Positions 46,893-59,200 of a DNA stretch of 64,000 nt are shown here, piece by piece. Under the pieces are notes generated by a model. That model was not told where the DNA came from and searched no databases. It saw only the letters and a list, made by a program, of their open reading frames with translations. Where the stretch lies: positions 12,299,764 to 12,363,763 of the forward strand of contig NC_092583.1 in NCBI RefSeq assembly GCF_037975245.1, written 5' to 3'. The DNA is from Apostichopus japonicus. Its lineage: Eukaryota > Echinodermata > Holothuroidea > Aspidochirotida > Stichopodidae. Position numbers and translations under genes: made by a program. Numbering within the stretch: the first letter of the stretch is position 1; every line of letters begins with the position of its first letter.

Positions 46893-49890
46893 TCATTTGG
46901 GGTCATGACACCGACGTGATTTTCAGCTCCATTCGCGCGTTGTTATTGGTACTGAAAGGACTGGCGTCTTTATTACTTGAAAATGCTTCTATAATGCCGA
47001 AATTACCGATCATGAGTTTTACCAATTTGTTGCCAAAATTGTTCAATATCGCTGTGAATATGTTGTCCAAGCATTCGACATTGAGTAAAAATTCGCAAGT
47101 TCAAAGTTCAAAGTGCGATAATACTTCCACCCACCATGCACACGGGGGCTAATTCAGCATTTTTTTTAAAGAGAATGTGTATTTGCTGGCTGCTACCCCA
47201 GATAATAAAAATCTATCATAGTAAAATGGTAAATCCTGAAGGATATGTATAGGCTCTAAATTAAGTCTATAACTAGTTCTACACTCAAATTTATATATTA
47301 TAACTACAACTTTTCATTCTATGATGTGTATACTCCACCCCAACCCCACCCTTGGGATCCACTCTTCTACTGTGCTATATGAAGAGCTGGCTAAGTAGAA
47401 TCCAAAGTTTAACATCTCGCATAACTTTTAGCCACCTTTCGATACATCACCTCCTTTCTCTCCCACCCCCACCCCCCGAAACCATTTTGCTCATTTCGCT
47501 GCATTTTTTTTTCTTTTTCTACTTTGTTTTTACATTTCGACATAAAAACAAAATCCTGATAACACTCCCTCTGACATGTGGCATAACACCCTCTTGATAG
47601 AACTACGCACAGGTTATTGATTTATTGATAAACCTTCATGGATTATTCTGGAAGTATAAATTGAGTGAAGTTTCCCACCATATTTTTAACGCCCGACGTG
47701 TCCTGTCACAAAGGATGGAAAATGTGTTACGAACACATGTTGATAAAGGCGTGGTACTATACTATTATATAGGCCTACTACCATAAAGGGGACGTGCCAC
47801 GTCACACCAAGTAATAGTACCGTCACACACTAACACACAGTATAAACGTTAAACAGTTTAATAACGTTCTTTAAGGTAAATGTGATGGTGGTTACTTTAT
47901 AGGACTTGGGATGAGAGACTGTTTTTCTTCTTGATGACATGTCTTGTGTTCATCAACGGTGTTTGAGAATAGAAATAACGAACCAGTAAACGAAACCAAA
48001 AAGGAAGTGAACAGTTTAAAACAAGTTACCAAGAGTTCTTTATTGCAAGTATAGGAGAACAGTTCCACTCCTGCGTTCCAACCCCGCTTAGATAACCATA
48101 GCCATTCTCTCCTCCTTTATGCGAGATAAGGAACACTAGACCTTCACCGGGCGAAATTCCATTAGCAATCCGGGATAGCCTTTTCTATTGTACAGTTAAC
48201 CGATCCATCGTCTACGTGATGAACTTGCATTCTCCATGTGATCCTAGCCTTTGTTCTTCCCCTCAAAGGTATTACGTAAATTACTGTACGGCAACATTAC
48301 TTTTTCAATACAAAATCCAATACAACTATAAATGCTCGACATATATATCTATCTCAAACACCTATTTTCCTTCTTGAACAAGTAGACAATACACGACGTT
48401 CACCTAAGTTACATTTGTAATTGACATTGAGCAATATAAAATTCATATACGTTTCATTGTTAAACGATTGGTTTTTCTTATTTTAAAAAATAGCATATTG
48501 GCGAAAAGTTTCTTTAAAGGAGAATCACACTCAACTTAAAGACTAATTAACAATATTAATTAACAATTAAATAGCATCCTAATTATGTAAATGAAATTTC
48601 TATAAAATAAAACCCAACATGTCCTAAGCAACTAAGCAGAATTGTATTCCATTTGACGGATCTAAAGTCATGGTTTTAATGTAGGACTAAACCGACTCAG
48701 GCAAGTCTAAGCATGCCATTACAGCGCCACCTTTTTCTTCTAGTTTTAAATATTTTTGTTTATTCATTGTCTATTGATTTTTCTTCATCCAGTTGTGGCA
48801 GTTTATCAATGATTATACCACTCTACGGTTTCCTTCAATATCATGCTTTGAAGCACTCGCACTGACCGTATGAACAGTTCCTAACCTTTATCTGATAGAA
48901 AACAAGATATCCACACTGTTCGTACTGTCAGAACGAGTACTTTTAAGCATGGTGACATGGGAGTACAGTTTAGCCTAAATATTGTCTCAACTGGGTGTTT
49001 TGCTTAATGTATGTGACATTTGCTAATATTGTTTCGAATTTATCGATATTTTGACGTTACTATATGCATAGGATATTAGGTTGCTTGGCAACGTTTTCAG
49101 CATCTACGGTGTTTGTACCTTTCACCATAAAACAAAGAAAAGGGAAAAGTAACATTAGCCCTGTGATATATATGTGGTATACCGACAGTCCATTTGAGAG
49201 CACCCTGATATAATTTTTCAAGCTAGAAAACTCCCAAAATCGAATAGCTTATAATAGCCATTTTGGAGGCATGGGGAGGGTATGGGTGTGGGGGGGGGCG
49301 CAGATCACAGGCCTCTCACATAAGAACATATAATGATTGGTTCAGTTGCGTCATTATCATTTCATCATCACTATATTACTCCATATAATCCTGCTAATCC
49401 TGCTTAAGTTTCAAAAGTTGATTTCCTTTTAGGATTTTTTTTGTTTTGTTTCATGATATTGTCTGAATTATTTCCAGAAAATTAGATGGATATAGGTCAA
49501 GGGATTAGTGAGATAAAAGATAGAGGGCAACATTTAGTGTGATCAATTTAAAGAACAAGAGATAAGACGAACGATCATATTGTTGTTGCATCGAGGAAAC
49601 ATGTTCAGTTTGAGGCATGTTTGTATAATTACCTTTAATAGAGTATACACTGTGTAATACTGTTATGGCAAGAACACGCTTAAAATAATAAGAGACTAAA
49701 TGTTTGTGTATAAGACGACTGCATCATCGTTATCGGAATCATGAAATAACCGCGTCGGTCACCTTGGAAACGAGGATTGTATGTCATCTGCATGCATAGT
49801 CCTCATCATATACAGTATCCAGAAGAAACAGAATGCAGAACACCCACCCCCCCCCCCACACACACACCTGACACTGACACAAACACACAC
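46893..49890. other. Intergenic region, no gene seen
   Basis: AT-rich sequence with short homopolymer and CA/CT-rich patches. Open frames such as one at 46916-47152 lack splice signals or family resemblance. I see no supportable gene or repeat family. Confidence 0.5.
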
Positions 49891-49891
49891 A

Positions 49892-50073
49892 TGTTTGTAT
49901 TACATTCCAACCGAGGACCCATTGTATTTTCCATTGTTCAAATCCACGTACCCTTACCTTAACAATGCCCCATACAATAGAATTCTTCCGAGGACGTGGT
50001 GATTCTTTAGAAATCACAACCGAGGACCTGGAGTTCTTTTGTTCAAGTCCTCGGTCAGATAGAAAAACAAACG
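49892..50073. repeat. Inverted-repeat unit, tandem copy 1
   Basis: The unit is bounded by ATGTTTGTATTACATTCCAA, then CCGAGGAC, on the left and GTCCTCGGTCAGATAG, then AAAACAAACG, on the right. It can fold on itself. Its interior contains CGAGGACGTGGTGATTCTTT. The following unit is nearly identical. Confidence 0.75.
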
Positions 50074-50099
50074 CACACACACACACCCATTAACACACG

Positions 50100-50280
50100 T
50101 TTGTTTTACATTCAGACCGAGGACCCCATTGTTATTTCCATTGTTCAAATCCACGTACCCTAACCTTAACAATACCCCATACAATAGAATTCTTCCGAGG
50201 ACGTGGTGATTCTTTAGAAATCACATCCGAGGACCTGGAATTCTTTTGTTCAAGTCCTCGGTCAGAATACAAAACAAACG
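50100..50280. repeat. Inverted-repeat unit, tandem copy 2
   Basis: It has the same layout as 49892-50073. The left end GTTTGTTTTACATTCAGACC and the right end GGTCAGAATACAAAACAAAC are close reverse complements. CA- and C-rich spacers separate and follow the copies. Confidence 0.78.
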
Positions 50281-50511
50281 CACCCCCCCCCCCCTCCCTC
50301 CGCACACATACACCCACGTCCCACATTTTGCCAAATTTAAAGCTTAGAAAGCGATAGAAGACCAAACGATAGCCAAAAAGGAAAAAAAACTAATACTTAT
50401 AATCTTTATAAATTAATAATAACCAGTATAATCATTTAAATGGTTTCAGTACCAAAGCCGCTGTGAAAATTTAAATGACCGTTTGTTTTTTCACTTCTCT
50501 TTTTATTCCTT

Positions 50512-50517
50512 TTTTTT
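50512..50517 (-). promoter_or_regulatory. Candidate polyadenylation signal of the fucosyltransferase gene
   Basis: AATAAA on the minus strand lies about 540 bases past the stop codon. It is a weak prediction. Confidence 0.3.
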
Positions 50518-50964
50518 TTGTCGTTTTAACTTCACATGGGACAATGTTAGAGTAATTTTTTGTCCCAGCCCGGGTGGCCCACACTTCAAAATGGAATCCA
50601 CTGAAACCTGGACATACAAAGCCACACGAAACTGTGAGTACAGGGTCGACGAAAGCAGACACGCAGGCACATCCACCAGCTCACAAACCCATAATGGCAC
50701 ACGGACCCCAAATCACACATACACACTGCACACAACGATGTTTCAATATAATGTAATCTGCCGCCGATTAGTACACATACTACGTGCAGTAGTAAATATA
50801 CGAGGTAGTCAGTTTCATAGATTGGTAGGTCTGTAAATGCACGATTTTCCCCCTTTGTTCTCTCTCTTTCTCTCGTCCCCCCACCCCCGCCCTTTTACTT
50901 GTAAAAAAAGAAACTTAAACGCAGTCTATCAGTATAATTATCAGTGTTAATTAATCAATTAAAA

Positions 50965-51029
50965 ATTATGTTACTTCGTATTCAAACTGAGATCCAGTTA
51001 TGTTTTGCACGCGGCTCCCAAAAACCCAT
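50965..51029 (-). repeat. Duplicate of the fucosyltransferase 3' coding end
   Basis: Reverse-complemented, this reads MGFWEPRAKHNWISV and then a stop, matching the true C-terminus MGSCEPCAKHNWIS at 51058-51123 with a few substitutions and a small deletion. AT-rich TTAATTAAT flanks both copies, giving a tandem unit of about 93 bases. The copy falls in the presumed 3' untranslated region. Confidence 0.88.
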
Positions 51030-51057
51030 AATATAAGACTCAGTGGTTAATTAATAA

Positions 51058-52389
51058 CTATGTTACTTCGTATTCAAAATGTGAGATCCAGTTATGTTTT
51101 GCACACGGCTCGCAAGAACCCATCCACTGTTTTGATCTGGGATTAAAGAAGTGTTGTTTGTGTCTTTTTTCCATCTTGTCCGTTCTGTATAAATCAGCCA
51201 TCTTACATGCACTATAACAAGAGTAATATATTCCCGGTGGTGGCTCATTGGCTCCGGCAATTATTGGTGCAGCTGTTTCACTCGACAAGTTTATAACATA
51301 TCCAACTTCCCGCCATTTAAAATATTCGTTGTATAAAGTATCGTTACTGTCGACATATTTCAGATATGATACCAAATCTTGCATCGATTCGAAGTCATCA
51401 GCGTAAATGAACGAATTTGGAGGCGCTAGATTCAAATAGTCGCGTTTCTGTGGACCAATCACAATCGGTACTGTATTTAATATTAAAGTTCTCCAAAGTT
51501 TTTCGCTGATATATTCCTTACAACAACTGTTCTCTAATGCGAGATAAAATTTATGACTTTGTATCTTTTTATCACATACTGATGAATTTCGGGGGCAAGA
51601 TATGCCAGTTGGTCCACCATAGATATCGATGTCAACTAGACTAGACAATGTCTCGACAAATCCTTTTCTATTCCACTGTTTCGCGGAATTGGTTGACATC
51701 CATGCAACCAATCCCGTTTTATTCTCCGCCCAATTTAAAGTGGTAGCTCTTTGCGGTTTTTCGTATCGTTTGAAATACCCGTAAGGAATCGTTATATCGG
51801 AATTTGAACGATAGGTACACGACCAATGGTAAGTCTTCTTAGTTAGCGGTTTCGGTATAAGTGAGTTACGAAGTTTCGAGGGCGTTTCTCTTGTTGCGTA
51901 CACCCATCTTTGTAATCCGTGGCGCTGTTTAAGAATTCTCTTCCAATTGTCATCGATGCCGGGCGCTATCGCTACATCGTATGGAAACACTACGATATCG
52001 AAACTTCCCATCTCGGAGGTCTTTTTAAACATTCTCTTGGAAACAGTCCCCACTTGTGAACAGTTGCAATAAATTTGGCTGTTGAACGGTTGAAAAAGTC
52101 TTTCGTACAGCCAATAAGTTCGCAACCCCTCGAAATATCCGACAGATATCTTGTTCGACCCAATTTCTGCATCTTCTATCCTCTTGTTTGCTTTGTTTGT
52201 ATTTCTATGCGTTTTGCCTGGATGAAATTCATCAGTGGAATGGTGAATTCCAGAGACTTTCTTCGGTGTCGCGACATAAATTGGTAGCGTGACTTTATCA
52301 TGATGATATATAACAAGAAAAACAGATAAACAAAGAACCAGAATTAGCCATAGTCTATGAAAACATGATTTTATAGATCCCATCTGCAT
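51058..52389 (-). CDS. Alpha-1,3-fucosyltransferase-like protein (GT10)
   Basis: A single open frame of 443 residues, typical in length for a GT10 Golgi fucosyltransferase. These enzymes transfer fucose from GDP-fucose to GlcNAc in glycan chains. Residues about 9-27 (SCFHRLWLILVLCLSVFLV) form a signal-anchor for type II topology. Family motifs follow: TYHWSCTYRSNSDITIPYGY at about 186-205, KFYLALENSCCKEYISEKLW at about 280-299, then VPIVIGP and PPNSFIYADDF. Several N-x-S/T sites are present. I start at the ATG at 52389, two residues before another ATG, because an acceptor-like CTTCTTCGATAG lies just upstream. The frame stays open 58 codons further, but that part lacks a signal-anchor and is low-complexity. 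The acceptor implies a 5' untranslated exon upstream. Exact linkage specificity cannot be told. Confidence 0.95.
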   Translation of the reverse strand: MQMGSIKSCFHRLWLILVLCLSVFLVIYHHDKVTLPIYVATPKKVSGIHHSTDEFHPGKTHRNTNKANKRIEDAEIGSNKISVGYFEGLRTYWLYERLFQPFNSQIYCNCSQVGTVSKRMFKKTSEMGSFDIVVFPYDVAIAPGIDDNWKRILKQRHGLQRWVYATRETPSKLRNSLIPKPLTKKTYHWSCTYRSNSDITIPYGYFKRYEKPQRATTLNWAENKTGLVAWMSTNSAKQWNRKGFVETLSSLVDIDIYGGPTGISCPRNSSVCDKKIQSHKFYLALENSCCKEYISEKLWRTLILNTVPIVIGPQKRDYLNLAPPNSFIYADDFESMQDLVSYLKYVDSNDTLYNEYFKWREVGYVINLSSETAAPIIAGANEPPPGIYYSCYSACKMADLYRTDKMEKRHKQHFFNPRSKQWMGSCEPCAKHNWISHFEYEVT

Positions 52390-54955
52390 AGTAATTTTCG
52401 GAGTACACCTATCGAAGAAGAGAAACAAAAAGAGGCGCAATTTATTTTTACTACCATGAAGGCGGGTGGGTAGGGGGGTGGAGGGTAACTGCAGGTAAGG
52501 ATCGTTAATGGAATTTATAACCCGGTCACGTACCTCGATAGAATGTGACGTGGGATACGGCAAATGTTTGGCATTAGTTCATGACAAATGATCATGTTGA
52601 ATATACATAAGCTAAGTCAAAGCCTTCATAACGTCATTGTGTAGCAAGAACGATATACTGCTCCTAGGCTTACGTTTTCGTGGTCTGCAGTCAGTTGTAT
52701 ACCGTACTGTATTGCCAGATTCCCCAATATGGAGATAAGGCTAGTGCCCAGTGGCACCAAAGTTAAGGGAGGAGGGGGGGGGAGGGGGCTCTGCATTTTA
52801 ACTCTTCCAGGCAATACATTAGAATGTATGTCTTCTTGCTGTACTTGTAAAACGACATATACAGGATAGGAGAGTTGCGTAAGCATAATCGGCTACAGCT
52901 AGGCTGGAGACTCCTGCAGAGAGTATTGCTTTATGTCACTGTTTATGCTATAGCAAGCCTGTTTCACTCACTAATGAAAGATAAAGCATATATCCGAACC
53001 ATATCAAGCCAATTTTGCTATATGACAGGCCAGGCTGAAACTATTTGCTGCTGTTTACGTTATCGTGCCCCCTGCCCCCCCCCCCCCCGTTGACATTGCC
53101 CTGTGTGGGCAACGGTTATGGAGAGTGGGGGGAAGTAGATAGTGTGGACGAACGCACGCGGTGTATATGTTAGTCTACCATTGCGATAATTCTATATGGG
53201 GATGAATAGAACTCGCTATAATTAAAGATGGCAGATTTCCAAACACCGTTAGTAGAATATTACATTGTTAAGCGTAGGATCTGCGTATCATAAACACAGT
53301 AAATTCATATCTTATTTTAGCTGCACTGACTGACAATATATGTGATTGCGACAATTAACTTGACCAAAACTTACCACTATATATTTTTTTGTTACTAAAG
53401 GCATCGAAAGAAAGTTGAAACAGAGCATATCAATTCCTTAGCGCCATTCCTTGTGCGGCACGCGAACTGAGTTCGACCGCCGCAGTTTTAGGCCTATGAC
53501 TTTACCATATAGACCATTTTCCTACAGCCATAGCGTGAAAAGTTAATACCGAAAAAACTTAGTTCAAACGGCACTAAACAGAGAAATGTGTTGTCTCTAA
53601 AGTTCTGTTATTTTCTTAACAATACAGTTCAAAATTCCACCGGACTTCGGTGATTTACGATGCAAGGTTAATAAATATCGAACTCAAAACCCTCATTGAA
53701 AACACACAGTAAATACTGAAGAAAATCACCATTTGATAGCCGTACTTTGTTTGCGTAACCATCCTCTTGAATATTCATTGACAAATTTAGTTCAAACGGT
53801 TTTGGAAAGGATTTTTTCTTAACTTTACATTGATGTTAAATTCATTTTCATTGGTCACTATCTTCAATCGGACCAAGTACAATCCAATCGAATGTCTTCT
53901 AAGAAAAATACAAGTTTCGCTTTCTTCGCTGGGCACGCCGTTACGTAATATGTGTATCCTGTACTCTGCAATAGGGTACAGCTACGCAATGCACAGTGTT
54001 CACCTACATCGCCACAGCCGAGTTTCGCTTTCAAAACGTCATATTTTATTGAACTTAATATTATTTCAAAGAAAATGATCGTGGAATATGCATCATAAAT
54101 ATTAAAGCAAGTAAGTGCCAATTAATTTATCTAATGCAATCCTATAATTATAGAAACACCGTTTAAGACCCCCCTGATGAATAGAATAGTCCAAACAACT
54201 TGTCCGCACAGAGCCACAGGATTTTCGGTCATGGTGATGAGTCATACACGTTGGTCAGTAAGAGGGCTATTTTGAAGAATGTTTAGTGTGCATTTTAGAA
54301 AGAAAGGAATTGATATGTTGGCCATTTCCGTCTGAGATCTATTAAATGCGATGGTGTCGGTTCGTCGCCGTGTTATCTACTATACACAAACGTTCAAGTT
54401 CTTCATGATTACTATATGACTTCTGGTTATTTAGTGTAGTTTGTTTGTATTCTTCTATGCTGTAAGTCGTTTACATGGTGTACGTATGGTAGAGGTATGC
54501 CATGCGTGTACTGCCTATATAAACCACTTTAGTGAACTATAAAAGCCAACAGGGAATGTTTCGTCATGCATATACACGCCTATTGTCACACATATAGCTA
54601 AGTTTGGTGGAAAGGTGACCTTCTTACGGTCGAGTGCAGAACGTAACAATAGATACAACTTTTTAAGTGGTAAAATTTATTATTTAATTATCCTATAATT
54701 TATAATTTAATTCAATGTATTACTCATTCGCAACAAGATGGCACTTTGTTTACAACACAAAGGGGCCCTTTTTAATTTCAAGAATAAAAAAGGGTAATTT
54801 TTTGGGGGTCCAATGGGCCGGGTACTTTTGAGGTTTCCACCATACTGTGGGGACGTGCGAATGCCCGCCACCGATCTTCGTCGGCCCTGTTTTCGGATAA
54901 ATGAGTGAGGCACTGAAGGGGATAGGAAATCGAAAGGTCCCAGATCGGGACCAGT
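52390..54955. other. Intergenic region between divergent genes
   Basis: It lies between the fucosyltransferase (minus) and the SPFH-like gene (plus), so promoters of both should be here. I cannot place them. The sequence is mostly AT-rich, with C-runs near 52770 and 53085. No supportable coding sequence was found. Confidence 0.45.
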
Positions 54956-55267
54956 CGGGCGCGTAGCCAAAGGGAGCGAAGGGGCGACCCCCCCCCCCCT
55001 TGAGCATACTTTTTGTATGTTTTGATGATATCGCTAGTAATTAAGCTTATGTGCAACTTAAAAGGCCTGGGAAGTGCCATTTCCAGCGATCTGGGAGGCA
55101 TTCTCAGCCAAAATGTTCTTGTACGCGTAGGGCCAAAATGGTGGCGCTACGCTTAGATAGTTTTCTCTCTATATACGGCTCTGATAGTTTTCAATGCAGA
55201 AACTACGGCTCTGATAGTTTTCCTACAGGTTCGCCCTCCCCTTGGCAAATTCCTGGCTACGCGCCTG
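54956..55267 (-). mobile_element. hAT-like MITE, family B, copy 2
   Basis: The ends are CGGGCGCGTAGCC and, reverse-complemented from the right, CAGGCGCGTAGCCAGGA. A perfect 8-base duplication GGACCAGT flanks both sides (54948-54955 and 55268-55275). It is in the opposite orientation to the copy at 29718 and similar over most of its length. Confidence 0.92.
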
Positions 55268-55275
55268 GGACCAGT

Positions 55276-56231
55276 TCATTTTTCCCTATGGGGATTTCAG
55301 ACAAGCTTATTGTCCCAATGCTAACATATGAAATTTACTGAAAGTTTTCCAAAAGTGCTTGCTTGGCGGCTCTGTCTCTGTATTGGTTCTCAACTAATGA
55401 GTGGAATGCGATACGAAATATGCCCGATATGTTGCTACTGTCATATTCATAAATGTTAAAATAGTGAAAATATAAGTCTCCGGAAGTTTTGTAGGCATCC
55501 GTCTGCAATTTCACAGTCCGTATTGTGTCTATGTCTATTATGTGAGTTGTTAATACTATACGGCGCTATTCAAATATGGCTTTAAAGATTAAATCGTTTC
55601 AGAATTATACTCACACTACACATGAACTGCTTTTCATATGTAGCTATGTAGCGAGGTCCCAGGTCACGAACAGTACCGGATATACCCGGCTAACGCGTAG
55701 CAAGGAAAGTCCTTCCAAGTGAAGTGGTGGATCGATGATCACTGATTCACTGCAGGTGCAGTGACCACGAGGTCGTGAATGCTCCATCAGGGACGTGATG
55801 ACAATTTGCAATAAGGAACAATTTGGGTAGGATATATCATCTTTATTTGCAACGCATACTTAAATTTATAGCAGAGTGCTTCATGTAATAATACCTAGGC
55901 TAGCCTTACGTTGCAAACTTCCTACGTTGGTAGAACTAGCCTAGGCCCTAGTTGTAGTTGTTGTAGAAGACTCACAGCCTAACTTAAGTAATTAAGATGC
56001 CTAACTACACTAAAACTCCGTAGGCTAGGCTTAACCTAGGTTATGTACAGTAACTAAGGCCTAACGTTAGGTCTAGTGTACACCTTTATCATTCTGCCCC
56101 AGGACACTTACAGGAAATACCACTTTAAGTCATCCTTGACAGAGCAACTTGTATTCGTTTCTCCCTCAGAACAGGGTTGTTTTTGTTGTCACATGCCGAT
56201 TCCTGATCAACTCAAAGAAATCTGAGTGAAG
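55276..56231. other. 5' flank of the SPFH-like gene
   Basis: AT-rich flank with many GGCCTA/TAGGCCT-type words around 55890-56070. The transcription start is expected here, but no clear TATA or initiator can be assigned. No coding sequence was found. Confidence 0.4.
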
Positions 56232-59200
56232 ATGAATGAAGACAGAGATGGAGGAAGGAGTACGCCAGAGAGTAGCATATCCCAGTCCAATCACAATAGT
56301 CGAAGGACTGAAATGTTTGCTGTTTTGGCTTTTGGAATAGCAATTTTATTGACCATCTTCCTTGCAAGATCATTTAAAGGAATAGAGTACAACCAGGTAT
56401 GTCAAAGTAAGGCCTATATAGCGGAGTAATTATAGAATACAGGGCCACTCGATGATACTATCTGAGCATCCGGATGCGCGGATGCTCAGTCTCACCCCAG
56501 TACGTATGTGAGTAAAATATGTCAAAGTCCCAGTTCTTTCTTTTTGAGTGGATGCGCGGATGCGTGGATGCGGAGTCAAAAATTTCCTAAGTCCTTTGCT
56601 AGTACTTCTGTGGTGGAATTTTAGAGGGCGTCACACATGTACGGATGCCTTTTAAGAACGACACACTATTGATGTGGATTGTGGAATATCTTCGTACATA
56701 CGGGACTTTCAGTATTGGAAATACGTGATGGTATATGTCGAAACTTTTTCGAAAATTATATAAGTCCATTCCTAGTACTCCCGGGGTGGATGCGCGGATG
56801 CGGAGTCAAAATGAAATACGTGATGGAAATTAGAGGGAGTCAAAATGAAATACATGATGGTATATGGGGAAACTTTCGAAAATTATTTAAGTCCATTCCT
56901 AGTACTCCCGGGGTGGATGCGCGGATGCGCGGATGCGGAGTCAAAATGAAATACGTGATGGAAATTAGAGGGAGTCAAAATGAAATACATGATGGTATAT
57001 GGGGAAACTTTCGAAAATTATTTAAGTCCATTCCTAGTACTCCCGGGGTGGATGCGCGGATGCGCGGATGCGCGGATGCGGAGTCAAAATGAAATACGTG
57101 ATGGAATTTTAGAGGGCGTCATACGTGTACGGACATGTACAGACACACCGCGCATCCGCGCATCCGGATGCTGGGAAGAGTTAATGAATGGCCCTGTATT
57201 CTATAATTGTACCTATATAGCTGCAACCAGTTCTGGCATATAGGAGACCAGGGTCCATGTAGGTGCATGTATGTCCCACAAAATATTAATGAGATGAAGA
57301 GTAACTATAGTGTATTCTCATTTTCATACTGTACTTCTGTCAGATTCAGCAGTCGCAAAGCCTCTTAAATCAAAGATGCAAAACTGAATTGTTCTTTTCC
57401 ATGCCCCTGTAGGCTGTAGATAGGAACAACTCTTAGCTGTTGATTTACCCTGAAGTAGCATTAAGTTATCACAGGATAACTCACCATTTTTTTTTTTTTT
57501 TGTGGATTCTCACCAGCTGTGAGGCTTATGCAAAAGTTCCTCTTTGGTTGCATAATTTATATTAAATTACCACATTGAGGATTATATATACTGCAAAAGA
57601 TATGACATTCCATATTCTTGATGAACTACTTCAAGGTCACCACTATCATATGTGTAAAATAGGCTAACTAGTATTATTTGCTACAACTATATGATAGTTC
57701 TCTTCGAATAACCCTTCTTGATGTCTGCTAGCAAATCAGTTGAACTGTTGCAGACACTGAACTAAGGAGAGTCTGAATCAATCATAGGGAATCTCTTCCT
57801 CTCTCAGTTTGGCTTCAAACGCCGGAAAGCGTCTGGAAAAGTGGACACTGACACTGTTTATTCAGGTGGTAGATACCCAATCGGCATCACCTTCAACTTT
57901 AAAACGTTCCCAGCCGATGCTCATATTCTGGAACTGTGGAATCTTGAAGTTTTCACGAGCGACCGTCTACAGGTGAGACTATTTTACGTGTCATCTTAAA
58001 TGAACATTGATTTTATCGACGATATCTGGCATGAGATGTAGGCATCCAGTATATAAAGTATAAAACTAAGAAGCAGAATACTTCTAAAGACTTTTACCTT
58101 ACTTTTTAGTTTACTTTCTGCCACGATTTAATGCGTCTCAGAACATGTTTTTGTTCACCATTTTTTTGTAGGTATCACTCGATTGTGCTCTTCAGTATTT
58201 CCTTCGTATTGAAGATTTGAAATTGCTCCACGACAATTACGACCTCCAGTATGAGTCCGTCTTAGAGGACAGTGCCCGAGATGCCATCAAGAGTGCAGCT
58301 ACCCGTTTCAGCACCAGGGACTATGGCATCATTCGGGGAGAGATTGAGGAAGTGCTCTTTGTGGCTGCTAGAGTCAGACTTGGAGGTCTTTGCTGTCCCA
58401 TCTGGTGTGATCTACCCACAGGTAAATGTCTTCAGTGCTTGTCCCAAAACTAGTCAGCTTGCTATGAACTTGCTGAAGTTTTCAAGAGTATGATACGTCC
58501 TCCGGCCCTCTTTGCTTAGAGGATGACGGTAGAAATAAATGTTTGTCTGATTGTCAGAAGTGCTGTCTGATTCGGGCTGTTAAGTGTTGTTTCGATAATC
58601 AAGCAAAACAAATTCACCTCAGAAGTGTGAAGGAGCCTACGTGTTAGGATACCAACATGAGGGTGCGACATACAATCAAAGACAGCTTGGGTATATACTC
58701 ATAGATCACGGGGCAGATAGGCTGTGTAGCGGTGGTTCAGATGGTAAGATGGTTCAATCCAAGGGGCAGGGAGGGGGTGAAACTTTGGAAGGGGGGGCAG
58801 TCAGGTAAGTGACTCTGATTCATGATGGTCAGGCCTGCCCATAGAAAAACAGTCCTGCTCAAATTCACTCGGGCATTAATAATTTGTTACTGGATAAAAC
58901 TACCCCAAATACTGCCTTTAGGATTCATCCTTGAGCGCACCTAATAAGTTGACCAGCCACCACATGATGGTAAACACAAGTCCTCTATAATGGCCAGCAC
59001 TTCTTTCTTGTGTGAAGACAAATTTGGCTTGACCACTGAAATAGTACAATGTGTGTTTAATCATGAATTTGTGTAGAGGAGCGTTCAGTATGAATAGCAT
59101 AACAAACTCAGGTAGATATTCAATCTGCACTGTTTGTGGTCCAAAACAGGGGACTCGGTTGGTATTTGATATAGGCAGGGTAGATCGTAATGATTCAAGG

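Noticed and set aside
46916-47152. 79-residue plus-strand open frame just right of the nested transposons
   Set aside because: It has no splice borders, family resemblance or neighbouring exons. It is likely chance.
52390-52563. N-terminal extension of the fucosyltransferase to an upstream start
   Set aside because: The extra 58 residues are low-complexity, precede the signal-anchor, and cross a likely splice acceptor. The ATG at 52389 gives standard type II topology.
56690-57115. CRISPR-like array
   Set aside because: The units are ~130 bases, without the short-repeat and unique-spacer layout, in an animal intron inside a transposon.
58272-58493. Alternative frame through exon 3 of the SPFH-like gene (VFAVPSGVIYPQ)
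   Set aside because: It would need a frameshift inside the exon. The continuous frame gives GGLCCPIWC and joins the next exon in phase.
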